From positions 39,074,664 to 39,138,663 of the forward strand of contig OX359286.1 in assembly GCA_947179155.2 (NCBI GenBank): 64,000 nucleotides of DNA. Direction: 5' to 3'. The stretch is from Hedera helix. Its lineage: Eukaryota; Streptophyta; Magnoliopsida; Apiales; Araliaceae. Below the pieces are notes generated by a model. It worked only from the letters and a program-made list of their open reading frames with translations, was not told the DNA's origin and searched no databases. Positions 49,302 through 61,100 of this stretch are shown piece after piece. The stretch's first letter is position 1, and every line of letters begins with the position of its first letter. The position numbers and the translations under genes are program-made.

Positions 49302-49690
49302 TCAACGTCGTTGTCGCATGTTGAGTTCTTTCTGGGTGAAGAAATACTTGAGACTTTTATGATCCGTATAGATATCCACTTTCTCTCCGTACAAGTAGTG
49401 TCTCCAGATCTTCAACGCGAAAACGACTGCTGCCAACTCTAGATCATGAGTAGGATAATTTTTCTCATAATCTTTGAGTTGTCGAGAAGCATAGGCTATA
49501 ACCTTTCCATGTTGCATAAGGACACATCCTAGACCTTTGCCTGAAACATCGCTATAACGAATTCTCCTGATCCTGATTGGAATGGTCAGAACAGGAGCTG
49601 AAACAAGTCTCCTCTTGAGTTCTTGAAAACTCTTCTCGTATTCCTCGCTCGATATAAGTTTTGTACTAGAATGAATGATACCGATATCTA
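49302..49690 (-). pseudogene. Inner element: RNase H remnant fused to a truncated RT start
   Basis: The minus strand reads EEYEKSFQELKRRLVSAPVLT, then YSDVSGKGLGCVLMQHGKVI and DIYTDHKSLKYFFTQKELNM, typical gypsy RNase H. After RQRR the expected Trp codon is TGA (49302-49304), a TGG to TGA change typical of methylated-cytosine decay. Upstream, the RT start (ELKV, a stop, LLDIGIIHSS) joins directly to this block, so roughly 200-250 residues of the RT palm, including the YxDD box, are missing. Confidence 0.85.
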
Positions 49691-50360
49691 GTAATTAAAC
49701 TTTCAACTCTTGGTGTTCTATGGGAGCCATTTGGTATGGGACTTTAGAAATGGGCTTAGTACGGGGTTCAAGATCAATACAGAATTCAAATTCTCGGTTT
49801 GGAGGTAAGCCAGGAAGTTCATCAGGAAAAACGTCAGGAAACTCATTTAACAATGGGAATATCATTCAAGTTTGACGTGTTTTTGTTCAAATCAATGACA
49901 TGGGCTAAAAAGGCTTGACATCCGTTTTTTAATAAACGAATGGCTTTATGGCTAGAAATAACAGTTATAGATTTCAATGGTTTAGTTGCTTGAATTTGCA
50001 TGACAGGTTGATTAGGAATATGAAAACTAATAATCTTATGAAAACAATCAATTTTAGCATGATGGGTAATCAACCAATCAATTCCTAAAATCACATCAAA
50101 TTCATGCATTTCCAAAGAAATAAGGTCAACAGGTAATGTGAGGTTGTTGATTTGAACTAGGCAAGATTTATAGATAGTAAATGTAATAGGTATTTCTCCC
50201 AATGAGATTTCAACTGATAAGACAAGATTTAAGTTTTCAATAGGCAAATTTAAACGTTGAGTACATATAGGTGAGATAAAAGAGTGAATAGAGCCAATAT
50301 CTAACATGGCATAGACTTCTCGAGAATTGATGAATAGCTTACCGGTCATCACCTCATTCG
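49691..50360 (-). pseudogene. Inner element: aspartic protease and RT linker remnant
   Basis: The retroviral-type protease reads KLFINSREVYAMLDIGSIHS and FDVILGIDWLITHHAKIDC. The active-site triad, normally D-S/T-G, is D-I-G at about 50293-50301, so the enzyme is probably inactive. The linker to RT is recognisable (FPDVFPDELPGLPPNREFEF, APIEHQELKV). It overlaps the end of the upstream ORF in a different frame, indicating a frameshift. Confidence 0.85.
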
Positions 50361-50962
50361 ATTTCTTGATCATCAAGGCTGTCATCATCAAATCGAGTCC
50401 CATATACTTCATCCGGATCTTCACGTATTTCAACCATGGGGATACCACGAAATAGTTTTCTAACGAACTGTTTCTCAGATTCTTCAACTTCATCAGTAGT
50501 AGCGTACCAATGATTTCCATTAAAATAGTATTTTCGATAGACTACAGTTTCCACGATAGTGACTAACTTAACCTGAATTCCTCTAAATTGTAACGCCCAA
50601 AAGTATAGATACATCATTTTTAAATAATCTTGAAAATCATAGCTCGAACACCATAAATCCCAAAGACTTATATGAAACGTCCATATATTCTGATCCTTTG
50701 TTATCGAGCATAACCAGGTGATGATATGTTTCCAACTGTCGAGCAAATTAAAGGCAACAATTTCTGCAAGTTCCGGATATCCTTTAAATAACGAATTTGG
50801 AAGAACGACGGTAGAACTTTCACCTTCTTCTTCTTTCGATTGGATACAAATAATTTTTGCTTTAGGCAAATTATTCAACTCTGAGTTTGTAGAAGAATTG
50901 TTTGTGGCCTCTACATTCACTTCGGGTACTCCGTGGTTAACCTCCTGATTTCCAGATGACAT
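50354..50962 (-). CDS. Unrecognised 202-aa ORF in the gag position of the inner element
   Basis: The frame starts about 355 bases after the primer binding site, where gag is expected. However, I see no gag core and no CCHC zinc knuckle. It has an acidic, Ser/Asn-rich first third and a Trp/Tyr-rich middle (SWKHIITWLCSITKDQNIWT, LWDLWCSSYDFQDYLKMMYL). The tail is charged (FVRKLFRGIPMVEIREDPDE, DDDSLDDQEIE). It ends where the protease begins in another frame. It could be a highly diverged or rearranged gag, or a captured host sequence. I cannot assign a function. Confidence 0.5.
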   Translation of the reverse strand: MSSGNQEVNHGVPEVNVEATNNSSTNSELNNLPKAKIICIQSKEEEGESSTVVLPNSLFKGYPELAEIVAFNLLDSWKHIITWLCSITKDQNIWTFHISLWDLWCSSYDFQDYLKMMYLYFWALQFRGIQVKLVTIVETVVYRKYYFNGNHWYATTDEVEESEKQFVRKLFRGIPMVEIREDPDEVYGTRFDDDSLDDQEIE

Positions 50963-51333
50963 ACTTAACTGTGGTCACAAAATAAATGTTAGTTCAAATA
51001 AACTGACTCATCACTTCATGTCCCTATATTCAAATCAACTCATTAGATAATAAAATCTAATTTAGGTAGGACACACTAGTGACTGATTCTATTCGTCTCT
51101 CCCCTCCTAGTTCTAACCCCAGATCTCCATTAAAGACCATATCCCTAAGCTCTGATGCCAACTGTGACTCTCATCCCACCATAGGGACAGCACCTCACAA
51201 TGGTACCTATCAGTTTGCCACCTGTACTATAGGCGTCCCCTACGGAGAGTCTGGCTTCGGTGCATCCCCTTTCCCTAGGAAGTCACCAGCGAGAGGCTCG
51301 GGGCTCTTCGTTATATGGCTCTGATACCAACTG
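50963..51333 (-). other. Inner element leader between LTR and first ORF
   Basis: Non-coding leader of about 370 bases. It has GC-balanced composition unlike the LTR, and repeats ACTGTGAC/CTGATGCCAACTGTGAC next to the primer binding site. Confidence 0.55.
51317..51329 (-). promoter_or_regulatory. Primer binding site of the inner element (initiator tRNA-Met type)
   Basis: The minus strand reads TGGTATCAGAGCC, the standard plant LTR-retrotransposon primer site complementary to initiator tRNA-Met. It lies four bases after the CA end of the right LTR and fixes the element's orientation. Confidence 0.93.
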
Positions 51334-54300
51334 TGACGCCCCCCAAATCTAGGCCCATACAGCCCAAACTTGAGTCGTCAAAAGACTACAACAAAATTAT
51401 TACAACAAATCACAACGTACAACAATACAGTGTATAATAATACACAACTAAGTCTTCACTATTATTGCCACACTATTTTACAACACGTGAAGACTACGAC
51501 AGCTATTCCTCAGACTCTCACTCCATCCCCCGGCTAGACCCTGTTACGTTTTTATCTCCTGTTGAAAAACAATGGAACAAAAGAAAGGGTGAGCTCAAAT
51601 AGCCCAGTAAGAAATATCATGACTAAGATAATGACGAATAAATTATCATTAGCCTTCAACAGTTGAGTTCTTGATAGAATACAATAGACTACAAGGTTTA
51701 TATCAAAAACTGTAGTTAAATTCTTAAACAATGTTCAGATCAATAATAGCAGCGGAATGAACAATCTATTAGAAGAATAATGCAGACTATAATGTCCACT
51801 CGCTTCTCTTTTTAGTAAAAATATCATCAACTTTTATCATCTGAAATACCATTAGTCAAGATAATACAACTTCACAGTTCCTGGTCATAATCATGCAGAT
51901 CAACAGTTCGTCTTTGCACTACGGGCCAAAGACATTCAATATAACACCAACGGTCATGATTATACCAGATTCAGCCTTTGGTCATAATCATACCAACCAA
52001 CAGTTCATCTTTGCACTACGGGCCAAAGAGAACATTCACCACGTGTCATAAAAGACACCGAACAGATGTATCGCCTTTAACCTAGTATATCGCCTTTAAC
52101 CTATCATCTGTTCAACAATTATATCACATCTGTGCCCCCGGCCACAGATATTCACAACAGCTTGATTCTTGATGATTAATACAAATAACAGTGATACAAA
52201 TGATGAACAGAAGAACAGGATAAACAATAAGTATCGGAAGTTTACTTTGTGCAGATTCAAATAATGTCCAAATTGCCAACATGATGTGGAGTGAAATTTA
52301 AAAATGATATTCAAGATCCACAGTTCAGAATAACGATTACAGTTCAATAGAAATGTTCAGAAAATAAGAAGGTTCAGTTGAACTAATGAAATTCAACTAT
52401 TATGGAACATATAATATTTTCAGGAATTATAGAAGCAATAGTTCCATAATAAGTTTCGATTTAGGTGTATGGAAGAAAGTAATATCCCTTACCGTAGCAG
52501 GTTTGATTAACAAAAGGTGAAGGGAATTAATATCCCTTACCATAGTAAGTTTGAATAATGGAAGATGAAAAAGATGGTATCCCTTATGAGTATAAAGGAA
52601 AATGATATCACTTACGAATATGGAATGAAAGTGTCATGTGATAATTCGTGTAGACAAATTATTTCCACACGAGACAAATAAAAAGGGTTATTCACCAACA
52701 GGCGATAATCCGCACCGTAAGGTTATTCCCATCAATTTGAATACGAATAGTTATTCACCAAACAGGCGTAATCCGCACCGTAAGGTTATTCCCACAATTT
52801 AATAGAATTTGAACACGAAGAGTTATTCACCAAACAGGCGTAATCCGCACCGTAAGGTTATTCCCACAATATAATAGAATTTGAACACGAAGAGTTATTC
52901 ACCAAACAGGCGTAATCCGCACCGTAAGGTTATTCCCACAATATAATAGAATTTGAACACGAAGAGTTATTCACCAAACAGGCGTAATCCGCACCGTAAG
53001 GTTATTCCCACAATTTAATACATGGAAGTAAATGGCACAAGAAAGAAACGATATTATTTTCGAGAATCAAAGAATGATAATTCCTTCAAGTAAGAAAGAA
53101 AATAATATCCATTTATGATGATGAAAAGAATGATACCCTTTACCGTAGTAAGTTAGAATATGAAAGAAGATAATATTCCTCACCGTAGTAAATTTAAGAG
53201 TGTGAAAAGAATGATATTCCTTACCTTAACACGTGACTGGATATTGATTTAAATGAGGTTGATCAACCTATATATTTATAATATAAATTAGTAATTACCA
53301 CATATAAATTTCAAAGTGTATGATAACTCGTATATTATGAACTATCAAAATTATATATATTTAACATAATTTTTGTAGTATAATATAACAACTTTCAAAT
53401 AGTTTTTAAAATAATATTTCAAAATAAATCTTCTAAAGAAAGCTTTTAAAAATGAATCTTCTAATAGAAGAGTCTTCTAAAGGAAGTTTTGTGAATACCG
53501 CGAAATATATGAATTTATGAAATTACTACTCTTTAATAAAAGACTTACTTGAAAAATTTCTGCACTCCTTTTGGCTTTCAAACTCTCAAAATAACCTTAC
53601 TATTCTCAGAGAAAACTCATAAAATTCTTATAGAAAAATTTTATGTTTTAGGTGTGATTTTTCTATTCAGCTGAACAAGCTATTTATAGGGGAAAATGGG
53701 GTACTATGCGTGGTAGGTGGGCACTGTGCATTTGGTAGGTGAGAGAGGCTGCGCAAACGTTTTTTTTTTTAAAAAATTTCAATACTTGCACAGTAACTTT
53801 GCACAGTAACTTTAAAATTTTCAAAAAGTGAACAGTAATGAACAGTAACTTTTGTCAGTGAATAGTAACTTTTGAAAAATAATAATATTTATTTTATTTT
53901 ATTTTATTTTATTTATTCTACCTGTGGATCCAACATATAAAATAATGCTACAACAATGATAACAATAATGTAATAAACATGTTACAGATTATTATTAATT
54001 TAAATAATATAAATTACTGTGTATTTGCTACTGTGACAATTATTTGGTTCAATAATTTTAAAATACAACGCACCAGCAATTATTGACTCAATGATATAAA
54101 ATGCAGTGTAATGACAATTATTAAATCAATAATGCAAAATACTGTGTAGCAACAATTATTGAATTGATAACATAAAATATTATACAACAACAATTATTGA
54201 TGAAATGATGTGCAACAGTTAGGGTGTCAATTTCAGATCAATAATATAAGACACTGTGCAATACCGTGTGCTACTGTAGAGTACCGCATGCTACTGTAGA

Positions 54301-54667
54301 ATACCATAAATTACCGTATGCTACTATTCTTTTATCACCAGTATTTAAATAGTTAACACCGTTGACTATTTTTATTTAAAAAGGTTACTTCTGTCGTTTT
54401 CTATATCCGACAATTATTCCGTTGTGGGGTCCACCAATAATTAGTTATTTCGGCGCCGTCGTATGACACGAATATTATATTGCGCCGTCGTACGGGCAGA
54501 ACGAATATTCCCCGACAAAACGAATATTCCCCGACAAAAAGAATATTGTCCAACAAGGTATAATTTGCACGAAACATCCTTAACTTTTAACTTTGTCAAT
54601 TTAACCACTTACTGTTTCATGAAAAAATATATATGAAGAAAATTAAATTTTATATTTCATAAAAACA
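51334..54667 (-). repeat. Inner element 5' LTR (right copy), 3.3 kb
   Basis: On the minus strand it ends GGGGGGCGTCA just before the primer binding site. The start of the LTR (54667 end) is truncated: ACA follows CATAAAA directly where the left copy has a further 11 bases. Internal tandem repeats are a 72-bp unit (52751-53010) and a few 44-bp units. Confidence 0.9.
52688..53025. repeat. Tandem array, 72-bp unit, in the right inner LTR
   Basis: TTATTCACCAAACAGGCGTA recurs at 52751, 52823, 52895 and 52967, exactly 72 bases apart, with a shorter divergent unit at 52688. The displaced fragment near 47220-47350 has only two units. Confidence 0.93.
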
Positions 54668-55085
54668 AATCAGCGATATTAGAAATAAGATACTTATTCT
54701 TAACAATAACCTTATTCAATACCTTGTAGTCTACACACATCCACATTGAACTATCTTACTTCCTTTAAAACAACATAGGAGCACCATAAGGGACCTTTGA
54801 GGGTCATAAAAAACCCGACTCTAACAATTATGATAGTTGGTTCCGTAACTCAACAAACTCTGAAGGTGACATCCGATAAGGGGCTTAAGTAGAGGATCTC
54901 ACACCCAGTTCCAATTCAATTGTATGATCAATAATGCGCCTTGGAGGAAGGATCTTTAAGAGTTCTAGGGGCATTACATATTTGAACTCCTCTAATACTT
55001 CACCAACAAAATCTAGCATCTCTTTGACTTTGTTTGGCTTGATCTCAATCAAAACACATAAGTAAGTCTCTTCACTAAATTTCAA
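54668..55085 (-). pseudogene. Outer element: reverse transcriptase N-terminal part
   Basis: The minus strand shows EEFKYVMPLELLKILPPRRI and DHTIELELG, the region just ahead of gypsy RT. Broken VDYK/LNK-type motifs then run up to AATATCGCTGATT at the junction. Several stops interrupt it. It joins, across the inner element, to the RT part ending at 43853. Confidence 0.82.
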
Positions 55086-55174
55086 TCCAGATTTTAATTA
55101 TACCGCAAACAACAAACTAACTTTCTGATTGCCTTCATTATTCTCCAAGTTTGAATATACGACATTCACAAAAC

Positions 55175-55513
55175 CTAACTTTTATCATATGTGATCATTA
55201 AACCACCTAAAGGAGACATCACCGTGCATTTTGTAGTAATCAAAAAATTAATTCCTAGGACGATGTCAAAGTCAATCAAAGGAACAACCATAAGACTACA
55301 CTTCCCTTCCCTTGGGCCAACCTTTAAATCCGTTATCATTGTGCCACAAATAGGTTGGGCCTTCAAGTTTACAACCTTAATTTTACTTGCATTTTGAAGT
55401 AATTCTAACTTCAAATTGTCCACTTTTCTTTCTACAACAAAATTATTTGTAGTATCGATATCTACCATAGTCGACAATTCTTTTCCATTTATGATCGCTT
55501 TCACGTATATCAA
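55175..55513 (-). pseudogene. Outer element: aspartic protease remnant
   Basis: A 112-aa frame with the retropepsin layout: VKAIINGKELSTMVDIDTTN, then a flap region and FDIVLGINFLITTKCTV. The active-site D-T/S-G has become D-I-D, so the protease would be inactive. Confidence 0.82.
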
Positions 55514-56461
55514 TTCAGGCGGAATAGGGGTCCTTGCTTTTTGGGTCTACAATGCACCTAACTATGGCAGATGATTCACTCTAGACGAACCATCTAATGT
55601 TCTCTCACCATCATTCGAGTTATTAGCAATAAGGGCATTTACTTTTTCACGCTTTGGACATTTCTTCATCTGATGGAGGCTACCATATAGATAGCATCCC
55701 TTGTTCTTATCTTTGGACAATCCATCACCCTTAGGCTTTGACTGGTTGTCTCCAGCCTTCTTATGTTTCTTGTCCTTCTTACCATCCTTGGAATCGCCCT
55801 TATCCTTCTTACTAGTTTGTTTCTGTCAACATCATTGGTACCGAAATATTTATGAACAATAAGGCTATCTGTTGCAACAATTATCGTAGGCAAGTCTTTG
55901 ACACCTTGCCTACGTAATTCAGTTTGTGTCCACTATTGCATACCGATATGAAATCGAATAATTTGTCTTCCTCATACATGTTCTTGATGTCCAACATCAA
56001 AGAACTGAACTCTTTCACATATTCACGAACCAATCTGGTTTGTTTAAAACGCTTCAAGTTATCTCTTGCAAGCCATAAAGTATTGAAGGGTAGAAATTGA
56101 CCCTTTAATTTTTTTTCCAGAACTTTTCACGTTTGGATCTTTGGTCTACTCGCACTAACATCATCCTCAGTCTGAGTTTGTCACCATAATTTCATATTTT
56201 TTGTCAAATACTACTTGTAATAGTGACTTTCTCTCTGTCTGGAATATGTACAGCAACAAAATATTATTCCATATCCCATAGGAAATTCTCCAATTCCTTC
56301 GCATTCCTACTTCCCTCAAATGTCTCGGGTTCAGAAACTTTCACTTTTGAGTACCCATCATCGCTGCTCATTGGACCAAAAGTAACATCATATCTCACCA
56401 ACGCCATGTATTCTGCCATCTTATCAAAACATTCAGCCAATTTGAAGGTCCAAGTGATCAT
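55514..56461 (-). pseudogene. Outer element: gag with zinc-knuckle remnant
   Basis: The gag start is recognisable as VSEPETFEGSRNAKELENFL followed by WDME, a conserved chromovirus gag block, at 56264-56330. A knuckle-like motif near 55660-55705 reads CYLYGSLHQMKKC; the second Cys of C-x2-C is replaced by Tyr. Stops and frameshifts split the region. Confidence 0.75.
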
Positions 56462-56685
56462 GTTTAATAGATCATCCGCTAATTTCTTCTATCTTTTTGT
56501 TGAACTTTAGGACATGATCTGCAACTTCAAAACAAAGATTCTCCAATAGAGCATTTGATGTTTTGAATTGGTTTACCAACGAATGTTCTTTGCCCACCAA
56601 TTTAATACCCACGAATGTTTTCGGCGTCTGCAATCTTTCCGACAAATCATTGATTCAATTCGTGTTTGCCATCATTATTCAACGA

Positions 56686-56698
56686 GGCTCTGATACCA
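56686..56698 (-). promoter_or_regulatory. Primer binding site of the outer element
   Basis: The minus strand reads TGGTATCAGAGCC two bases after the LTR end (GTGACA). This is the same initiator tRNA-Met type as in the inner element. Confidence 0.92.
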
Positions 56699-56700
56699 AT

Positions 56701-57767
56701 TGTCACAGGGTCTATGTTTGACACTAAATTTTCTGCCCCAATATTCTGCCTACGATGCATTGATTTGCACCAAACCAGTCAACAGGGTTCACACACACGT
56801 TTGTGTATAAAACACACACAAGCCACACACACACACAAAGCCACACTTTACAGGACAACGTCCTAACCTTTTATTGCACTCTCAATAATAAGGGTACATT
56901 GGCTAAGGGTTTGTCAGACTCACATACATTGTCTGCCATTCACAAGCTCCAGCATGCATATTTAGAGATTACAAAATAGGTCTACAGTTAATATCCCCAA
57001 CTGCCTAGGAATTTCTTAGCCTATTGTCTTTCAGCATTCAAATTCAAACATACAATTGCCTAGCAACTGTCTACAATGTTTGATCCACAATTTCAAATAC
57101 AAATTTAAGACAAATCAGCATGTGTGTTTGGATGTTATCTTAATATAAACAACCTATAACTACCACCAGTCTAGTGTCTGACCCATTTAACCAACCATCC
57201 ACACCAACTCTCGAAGTCAGCCTACATCTTTGTTGTCTCAGCCCACAAATTTGCCCAACATGTGCCCAAATTCCTTGTCAATTTAGCTCACACAAAATTT
57301 CAACAAAGCCAAGCACTTGCCCAAAGTGTTGCCCCACAAGAACATACCCATGCATGCATTGTTCTTGCTCAATCATGCTCAACCCATGAAAGGGTATTTA
57401 ATTAGATCCAAGCATCAATTCATATGATAATATTGTTGTTAGGGGAACCCAACAATACCCCAATGTGCCCCACGCATAAGCTATGGCAGTCTACCTGTGA
57501 TTTAGGTGAACTTCACAAATCACTCCTCCCTTATAATAGACATTATGAAATTTTTCAATTTGCCAGGTCAACAACGAACATCAGGTGTGCTTGAAGATTT
57601 ATAATTTATACCCTTGGGTATACCCGTTTGGCCAAATTGTCTTGCCACGCACATTAAGTGTCATGGGTGCCTTGCCCACACAAGTTGAGTGTCAAGGCCA
57701 AGTCTTAAGATGCTGTTTTACTGTCCTGTATGCCAGCCTATGTCAACTTACTAAGGGGTTAACACTA
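56701..57767 (-). repeat. 5' LTR of the outer element
   Basis: Direct repeat of 40363-41396. It runs on the plus strand from TGTCACAGGGTC to GGGTTAACACTA. Divergence from the other LTR is visible throughout. Confidence 0.85.
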
Positions 57768-58128
57768 GTTCATAAAATCATGCTTATAAAATTAATAATT
57801 TTAGTTGTAAAAGTTACAGCTCCCTAAATAATAGGCAAAGTTACATAAATGAAAAATATTCTTAGGCCATTCCATAAAAATAAGACTATTGAATATGTTG
57901 TGTCTAGATGGATGATTCTTTTGTAACGCACCAAACGCTTCAAACACCGTATAACCAAACACACACATTGAACTTTAACGGTAAAGTAGTGACAATAATA
58001 TATATTGTGGAATCACCCTCCAATAGCTTAAACATGACTACCAAAACGACTAATTTATATATTTATTTACATTGCCTTGCATACAGAGCAAGTGACCAAG
58101 TAGTAGAAGCTGCTGCTAGTAAACTAGC
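57768..58128. other. Spacer and 3' UTR of the ABCC transporter gene
   Basis: AT-rich DNA between the outer LTR and the transporter stop codon at 58129-58131. The part nearest the gene probably forms its 3' UTR. No other gene was seen. Confidence 0.5.
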
Positions 58129-61100
58129 TCACCTATCTACTAATGAATGTTGTGATTGCCCGCCAGAATAAGACCAGTATTCCTCAACAAGCTGCCTGAA
58201 AAGTGACCCCTCCCGATTCAGAAGTTTATTGGGCTCATCATACTCCACCAACTCTCCTGCATTCATGCACCAACTATGTCAAATCAAATGTTTTCACAAC
58301 CCAAAATTTTTACAATATTGCTCCATATCAGTTTTCAGAACAATGTGGAACTTTAATAAATTACTGGCTCACCATCTTTAATGGAAAGAACCATTGTGCA
58401 GTCGATCACAGTTGGTATTCTGTGTGCCACTGTTATTACAGTGCAGTCTGCAAATTCAGTCCGTATGGTTTTCTGTATTATAGCGTCGGTTGCATTGTCT
58501 ATTGATGCAGTGGCTTCATCAAGTACTAATATCTTCCGTCTCTTTAATAATGCTCGTCCCAAACAAAATAACTGTCTCTGTCCCATGCTCCAGTTATATC
58601 CATCCTGTACAACTGCAATCAATCCTTCTAAGTTTTTAGTAACAGCTAGCTCCTTTAATTAATTCGATACGTACATGTACTTATTTTCTCTTACCTAAGG
58701 AGTTCAACCCTTCTCCTTTCTCTTCAACTGCCTCTCGAAGCTGGCATTTTTCAAGAACCTACCTCACATCACAGGTTAGACAAATTAGATTTAGTTTACT
58801 AAAGCAAGTGCATACATAAACATTAAACACCATTCTGTATGTTGTTTGATGATTTCATGTCATTTAATTCTTAATAATTAAATATTTCATGTCCTTGTCT
58901 ATTTCTCTACAATTAAAAGGAGATTCTAGCTAGTTTCCTTGTCAAAACATAACTTGAGAGAATTTACCTCCCACATTTCTAGATCAGTATGCTCTGATAA
59001 TGGGTCTAGGTTGTATCTCACAGAACCATTGAAAAGTGTTGGATCTTGTGGAATAATCCCCAAGTGTGATCTGAGGTCATGGAGCCCAATTGTAGAGAGA
59101 TTTAGGTCATCTATAATGATCTTTCCCTCTACAGGTTCTACTAGGCGAAATAAGGCACTGATCAAAGTAGTCTTTCCACTACCGGTCCTGCCAACAATTC
59201 CAATTTTGTGCCCTCCTTCAAAAATGCAACTAATTCCTCGAAGAACTAGAGGTGCATTTGGCCAGTATTTAACCTGCTTTAGACCTTTTAGTATATGCTG
59301 GTGTCCATGGATATAGAAATTTTATGTTTAACCATAAATATGAAAAGAACAGCGGGGTAAAATACCTTTAAACCATAGATTTCCACTCTACCAACAGTTG
59401 GCCAGTTTTGTGAGGGCCGGTTGTCTTCTATTATTTCAGGAGCTTCGCTAGGAATATGCATGCATTGTTCTAGTCTCTCTACAGAAATGATCAAATTTGA
59501 TAGCATGGTCTGGTTTTGTACAGAATGGACGAGAAATACATTCAATGAAAGGCCATATGATAGAGCCATTCCAATAAATCCTGCCATCAGAACATAGATA
59601 TTTAAATTGATTGCTGTTAAATTAATCGAAGGACTAAATTCTATTGACCAAGTTCAAATATTTTTTAATCATTCAAACCACTTTTCTTATATATTCTTAA
59701 ATTTACAGGATTTAATCTGTTTCCTTTTCCAAATTCTATGTTGATTGTATTATCATAATGTTGTCTAAACAATTATTCTCTACTTACCAACGCCAACGTA
59801 GTTCTGCCTATTTAAAGTTCTAAAGCATATTGTTATCTTGCTCGAAAAGAACATAGGCAGAGAATATATATAAATATATAAAAATAAAAAAATAAAGAAC
59901 TGGGATTTTCTGTGGTTTGGGCTGAGTAAGAGCTCATATCATTTTGACACTATCTGCTATCATTAGGTGGAGCAACCAAATGGCTGCTAAGTTGGCGTCT
60001 CTCTGAAACTTCCCTTTTGTTTCTTAATAAATATTAACTTGGATTTATTTTACATGCTGAAGATTTAATGTGAGGTTGAAGAAGTTGGAAAATAGACAAC
60101 ACTGAACACTTTTAACTATTGTTGTCTGTAACAGAGCTGTGGTAATATGAGAAAATTCTGTGTAGGAGAGGATGATCGCTAACCTGAGTAAGAAGCTTCA
60201 AGAGGAAACAAAGTCATGAACAGTGCTGAGAATGAGACAATAATCGCGCATAATACTTCCAGACGTTGGATCAACCACTCATTTGCTGCAAATTTGTGAA
60301 AGAATGGATTTGCGTTTGCGTCAATAAGATGCAAGTTTTCTGAATTAAACCGATCTTCTTCTCCAAAAGCTCTGATGGTCATTGCTCCAGCAATGGATTC
60401 AGCTAGATGGCTTGTAACTGAAGACTTAGTTGTGCCATCAATGCGCATTAACTCATTTGCAGAAGCTAAGTAGAATTTCTGCACGTTAAGCACATAAGCC
60501 ATATAATTTTGTGGACGGCACTAAAAAATTCAATAAATCATATAAGAAAGAGATGTTCAATCACTGCTTTAGTTTGGTGCCTCTGACTTACATCAGCTAA
60601 TTACGTAAGGTGCAAATTTGTGCACCTCTGCTAGTCTGCTTTGCTTGATTCATGAATATTTTTCTTTAGGAAGGAACCTGTTTACTTGGAGGCTATGTTA
60701 CGTGTACTCTCCTAAAATCCAGAAGTACCCAGGTCGACATGACCTGACACGTGTACGGGTGCGGGTGTCGAAGACGGCAGTTTGGTGGAAAATGAACCAA
60801 AATATTCTAAAATAAGGTGTATCCGCATCTTGTCGTGTCCATTTGAGGATCCTTTTAGGGGATGCCAAGTCCATGTAACATAGCTTAGAGGCACTTTTAT
60901 AAGTGATATATATAGGAGATCTGGTTTCTCTTTGTAGATTGTCAACTTGATATATATCATGCAGTAACAAATTTACTATAATTGTCAAACAAATTCTTCG
61001 GGGTAGGAAAAATGCTTCCCTGAAGAAAGCAATATGAAACTACCAGCACTGTGGTATTACCTGTAAAAGTATGGTTATATAAACCATGGGTATGATGACA

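Larger units (their letters stand above)
43854..54667 (-). mobile_element. Inner Tekay/Del-like Ty3/gypsy element with inverted LTRs
   Basis: The coding remnants (protease, RNase H, integrase, chromodomain-like tail) and the primer binding site at 51317-51329 show minus orientation. The right LTR (51334-54667) is in the expected minus orientation. The left LTR (43854-47160) is in plus orientation, with an extra plus-oriented LTR piece at 47161-47612. The element interrupts the RT of the outer element. The right LTR end lacks about 11 bases of the family terminus (TTCGGGGTCTT), and no matching 5-bp duplication is seen (CGACC and AATCA). Long LTRs starting TGTAAGACCCC and the integrase type support a Tekay/Del relationship. 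Confidence 0.85.
40363..57767 (-). mobile_element. Outer Ty3/gypsy chromovirus-like element, decayed, carrying a nested element
   Basis: Direct LTRs of about 1.03-1.07 kb bound the element (40363-41396 and 56701-57767). The primer binding site next to the right LTR and all coding remnants show minus orientation. Gag, zinc knuckle, protease, RT and integrase remnants follow in the gypsy order, all broken by stops and frameshifts. The LTRs are clearly diverged in sequence, so the insertion is old. Flanks GTTAA (left) and GTTCA (right) may be a decayed 5-bp duplication. A second element interrupts the RT region at 43854-54667; without it the element would be about 6.6 kb. Confidence 0.88.

Noticed and set aside
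52688..53025. Regular 72-bp repeats as a possible CRISPR-like array
   Set aside because: Units are continuous tandem repeats with no unique spacers, inside a plant LTR.
58353..58372. Stop after VIY as the natural end of the ABCC protein
   Set aside because: A donor at 58372-58371 joins in phase to an exon at 58256 that restores the conserved LVEYDEPNKLL...LVEEYW C-terminus.
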